A DNA stretch of 63,957 bases from Mesorhizobium sp. (GTDB lineage: Bacteria; Pseudomonadota; Alphaproteobacteria; Rhizobiales; Rhizobiaceae). Shown here piece by piece: positions 62,070 to 63,957 of the stretch. Position numbers and translations under genes: made by a program. The notes below the pieces were generated by a model. It saw only the letters and a list, made by a program, of their open reading frames with translations. It searched no databases and was not told the origin of the DNA. How positions within the stretch are numbered: position 1 is the first letter of the stretch; each line of letters begins with the position of its first letter. Where the stretch lies: the NCBI GenBank assembly GCA_004020545.1, contig SAQE01000034.1, forward strand, positions 1 to 63,957, in the 5' to 3' direction.

Positions 62070-63350
62070 ATGACCCGTACACCCGGTTTCAACACGCTCG
62101 CCGTTCATGCCGGCGCCAAGCCGGATCCGGCGACGGGCGCACGCGCCACGCCGATCTACCAAACCACCTCTTACGTCTTCGACGACGCCGACCACGCCGC
62201 CTCGCTGTTTGGGCTGAAGGCCTTCGGCAACATCTACACTCGCATCATGAATCCGACTCAAGCCGTTCTCGAGGAACGCCTTGCCGCGCTCGAAGGCGGC
62301 ACGGCGGCGCTTGCCGTCGCCTCGGGCCACGCCGCGCAGGTGCTGGTGTTCCACAATCTGATGCGGCCCGGCGAAAATTTCATCGCCGCGACGAAGCTTT
62401 ATGGCGGCTCGATCAACCAGTTTGGCCACGCCTTCAAGAATTTCGACTGGCAGGTGCGCTGGGCCGACACCAACGACATCTCGACCTTCGAGAGCCAGAT
62501 CGACGACAAGACAAAGGCGATCTTTATCGAGAGCCTTGCAAATCCCGGCGGTATCTTCGTCGACATCGAGAAGATCGGTGACATCGCCCGCAGGCACGGC
62601 CTACCGCTGATCGTCGACAATACGCTGGCCTCGCCCTATCTGGTGCGGCCGATCGAGCACGGTGCCGACATCGTCGTGCATTCGCTGACCAAGTTCATCG
62701 GCGGCCACGGCAATTCGATCGGCGGCGCCATCGTCGATGGCGGCACCTTCGACTGGTCGAAGTCGGGGAAGTACCCGATGCTGTCCGAGCCGCGCCCCGA
62801 ATATGGCGGCCTCGTGCTGCACGAGACCTTCGGCAATTTCGCCTTCGCCATTGCCGCCCGCGTGCTCGGCCTGCGCGACATCGGCCCGGCGATCTCGCCC
62901 TTCAACGCCTTCCTGATCCTGACCGGCCTTGAAACGCTGCCGCTGCGCATGCAGCGCCATTGCGACAACGCCGTGAGCGTAGCGGCCTGGCTTTCGAACC
63001 ATCCGAAAGTCGCGTGGGTGAACTATCCCGGACTGCCGAGCGACAAGAACAACGCGCTGCAGAAGAAATATTCGCCGCAGGGCGCTGGCGCCGTGTTCAC
63101 CTTCGGCCTCAAGGGCGGCTACGAGGCCGGCGTCAAATTCGTCGAAGCGCTGGAACTGTTCTCGCATCTCGCCAATGTCGGCGACACCAAGTCGCTGGTC
63201 ATCCATCCGGCCTCGACCACGCACCGCCAGCTTTCCGACGAGCAGAAGATCAAGGCCGGCGCCGGACCGGACACGGTTCGGCTCTCGGTCGGCATCGAGG
63301 ATGTCAACGACATCGTCGCCGACCTCGAACAGGCACTCGATAAGGTCTGA
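62070..63350 (+). CDS. metY: O-acetylhomoserine sulfhydrylase / aminocarboxypropyltransferase
   Basis: Makes homocysteine (or methionine) from O-acetylhomoserine and sulfide or methanethiol. 426 residues, Cys/Met-metabolism PLP family. The PLP lysine is K208 in VVHSLTKFIGGHGNSIGG. YTRIMNPTQAVLEERLAALE and the C-terminal HPASTTHRQLSDEQ are typical. GGGAGG lies 6 nt before the start. It is followed 4 bp later by a cupin gene. Confidence 0.95.
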   Translation: MTRTPGFNTLAVHAGAKPDPATGARATPIYQTTSYVFDDADHAASLFGLKAFGNIYTRIMNPTQAVLEERLAALEGGTAALAVASGHAAQVLVFHNLMRPGENFIAATKLYGGSINQFGHAFKNFDWQVRWADTNDISTFESQIDDKTKAIFIESLANPGGIFVDIEKIGDIARRHGLPLIVDNTLASPYLVRPIEHGADIVVHSLTKFIGGHGNSIGGAIVDGGTFDWSKSGKYPMLSEPRPEYGGLVLHETFGNFAFAIAARVLGLRDIGPAISPFNAFLILTGLETLPLRMQRHCDNAVSVAAWLSNHPKVAWVNYPGLPSDKNNALQKKYSPQGAGAVFTFGLKGGYEAGVKFVEALELFSHLANVGDTKSLVIHPASTTHRQLSDEQKIKAGAGPDTVRLSVGIEDVNDIVADLEQALDKV

Positions 63351-63354
63351 TCCG

Positions 63355-63699
63355 ATGTCGGCTTTCCTTGCCGTGAATACCGAAGACGTCGAGCCGGAGG
63401 CCGGCGCCCCCGCCCCGGATCGTGTGATCTCGGGCGACCCGAAATTCTGCACCTGGAATGTCGAGGAGCGGGACGGCGGCCTCTACGCCGGCGTCTGGGA
63501 AGCGACGCCCGGCAAATGGCGCATCGTCTATGACGAATGGGAATTCTGCCACATCCTGTCCGGCGTTTCGGTCATCGCCGAGGACGGCGGCGAGGCGCGT
63601 ACCGTGCGGGCCGGCGACAGTTTCGTGCTGCGGCCGGGCTTCAAAGGCACCTGGGAGGTGCTGGAGACGACGCGGAAGGAATATGTGATCCGGCTTTGA
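63355..63699 (+). CDS. Cupin domain-containing protein (DUF861-like)
   Basis: 114 residues. The single cupin barrel spans about 35-112: GVWEATPGKWRIVYDEWEFC, HILSGVSVIAEDGGEAR and AGDSFVLRPGFKGTWEV. This is the DUF861/EutQ-like pattern with GxW near the end. Possibly binds metal through the E and H of WEFCHILSG. It is in one transcript with metY (4-bp gap). Function is unknown. Confidence 0.88.
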   Translation: MSAFLAVNTEDVEPEAGAPAPDRVISGDPKFCTWNVEERDGGLYAGVWEATPGKWRIVYDEWEFCHILSGVSVIAEDGGEARTVRAGDSFVLRPGFKGTWEVLETTRKEYVIRL

Positions 63700-63957
63700 G
63701 TAGGCTTCCTATCGGCGGAGGCTTCGTATGTTGGAGGCTGGCCGGACCGCCTATCGCTTCGTCATGTATGGACGGCCCCTTTTGGGCAAGAGGCAAAATG
63801 GCGACGGCGTAAGTCTGGAGCGGTCATGTATTCGGCCTTTAGTGCGGTCGCTTCGATGACCGCTGACCTGTAGGGGTTACGCGGATCGGGTTCCAATCAT
63901 TCTAGTCGTCCGTGAAGAACACGGAAGGCTTTGATTCAATTTAGGATTTTCCGCTGA
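63700..63957. other. Right-hand end of the window
   Basis: 258 bp with no gene, repeat or terminator that I can support. Confidence 0.5.

Overview
The window is GC-rich chromosomal DNA from an alphaproteobacterium of the order Hyphomicrobiales (Rhizobiales), most likely Mesorhizobium or a close Phyllobacteriaceae relative. Four things support this: the glyA-nrdR-ribD-ribE-ribH-nusB order, the plsX-fabH-ihfA-merR order, an LdtR/LdtP pair next to a small DUF6163-type membrane protein, and rhizobial intergenic palindromes such as the ATGATCCCGAAAAGTGG family. Most of the window is core housekeeping DNA. No CRISPR array, intact transposase, integrase or rRNA was seen. There is one complete tRNA gene (Pro, GGG).

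Layout: 1-5200 holds a DHFR-like reductase, hemB, a DUF2066-type exported protein, an isoprenylcysteine-methyltransferase-like membrane protein and a 3-hydroxyisobutyryl-CoA hydrolase. 5200-7600 holds the ldtR/ldtP cell-wall module. 7700-16800 holds a CPA1 antiporter, glyA, nrdR, the riboflavin genes with nusB, an MFS carrier and a GYD protein. 17100-21200 is a complete YehZYXW/OsmF-type osmoprotectant ABC transporter. 21455-23596 is a K+-independent H+-pyrophosphatase. 23700-28750 holds a BamE/OmlA-type lipoprotein, a cytochrome bc1 assembly chaperone, DUF177, plsX, fabH, ihfA and a MerR regulator.

28858-36216 is the accessory part. It carries small exported proteins, a YbaK protein and then a stretch of about 3.8 kb bounded by two copies of the 3' end of tRNA-Pro (32326-32369 and 36122-36164). 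This stretch has lower-GC genes, two related exported Cys-rich proteins, a ProC-like reductase, an HxlR regulator and a DUF1127 protein, but no integrase. Decayed, mutually related coding sequence lies just upstream of both tRNA copies. I read the whole as an eroded tRNA-integrated island or a tRNA-mediated duplication.

36271-46309 is an exopolysaccharide locus: polymerase/ligase, priming glycosyltransferase, glycosyltransferase, outer-membrane export protein and a Wzc/ExoP-like co-polymerase whose kinase domain has lost its P-loop. It also contains a large winged-helix/NTPase regulator. An acetyltransferase and a polysaccharide deacetylase at 47487-49862 may belong with it. 49872-63700 returns to core genes: DUF2842, ctaA, argC, speB, acyltransferase, glycerophosphodiesterase, aldo/keto reductase with LysR, rplM-rpsI, thioesterase, enoyl-CoA hydratase, AAA ATPase, CoA-binding protein, metY and a cupin.

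A recurring theme is palindromic intergenic repeats. Three elements of about 165-200 bp have inverted-repeat ends. Several short palindromes sit directly at gene 3' ends, and two of them supply the stop codon of the gene they abut (ribD and the acetyltransferase).
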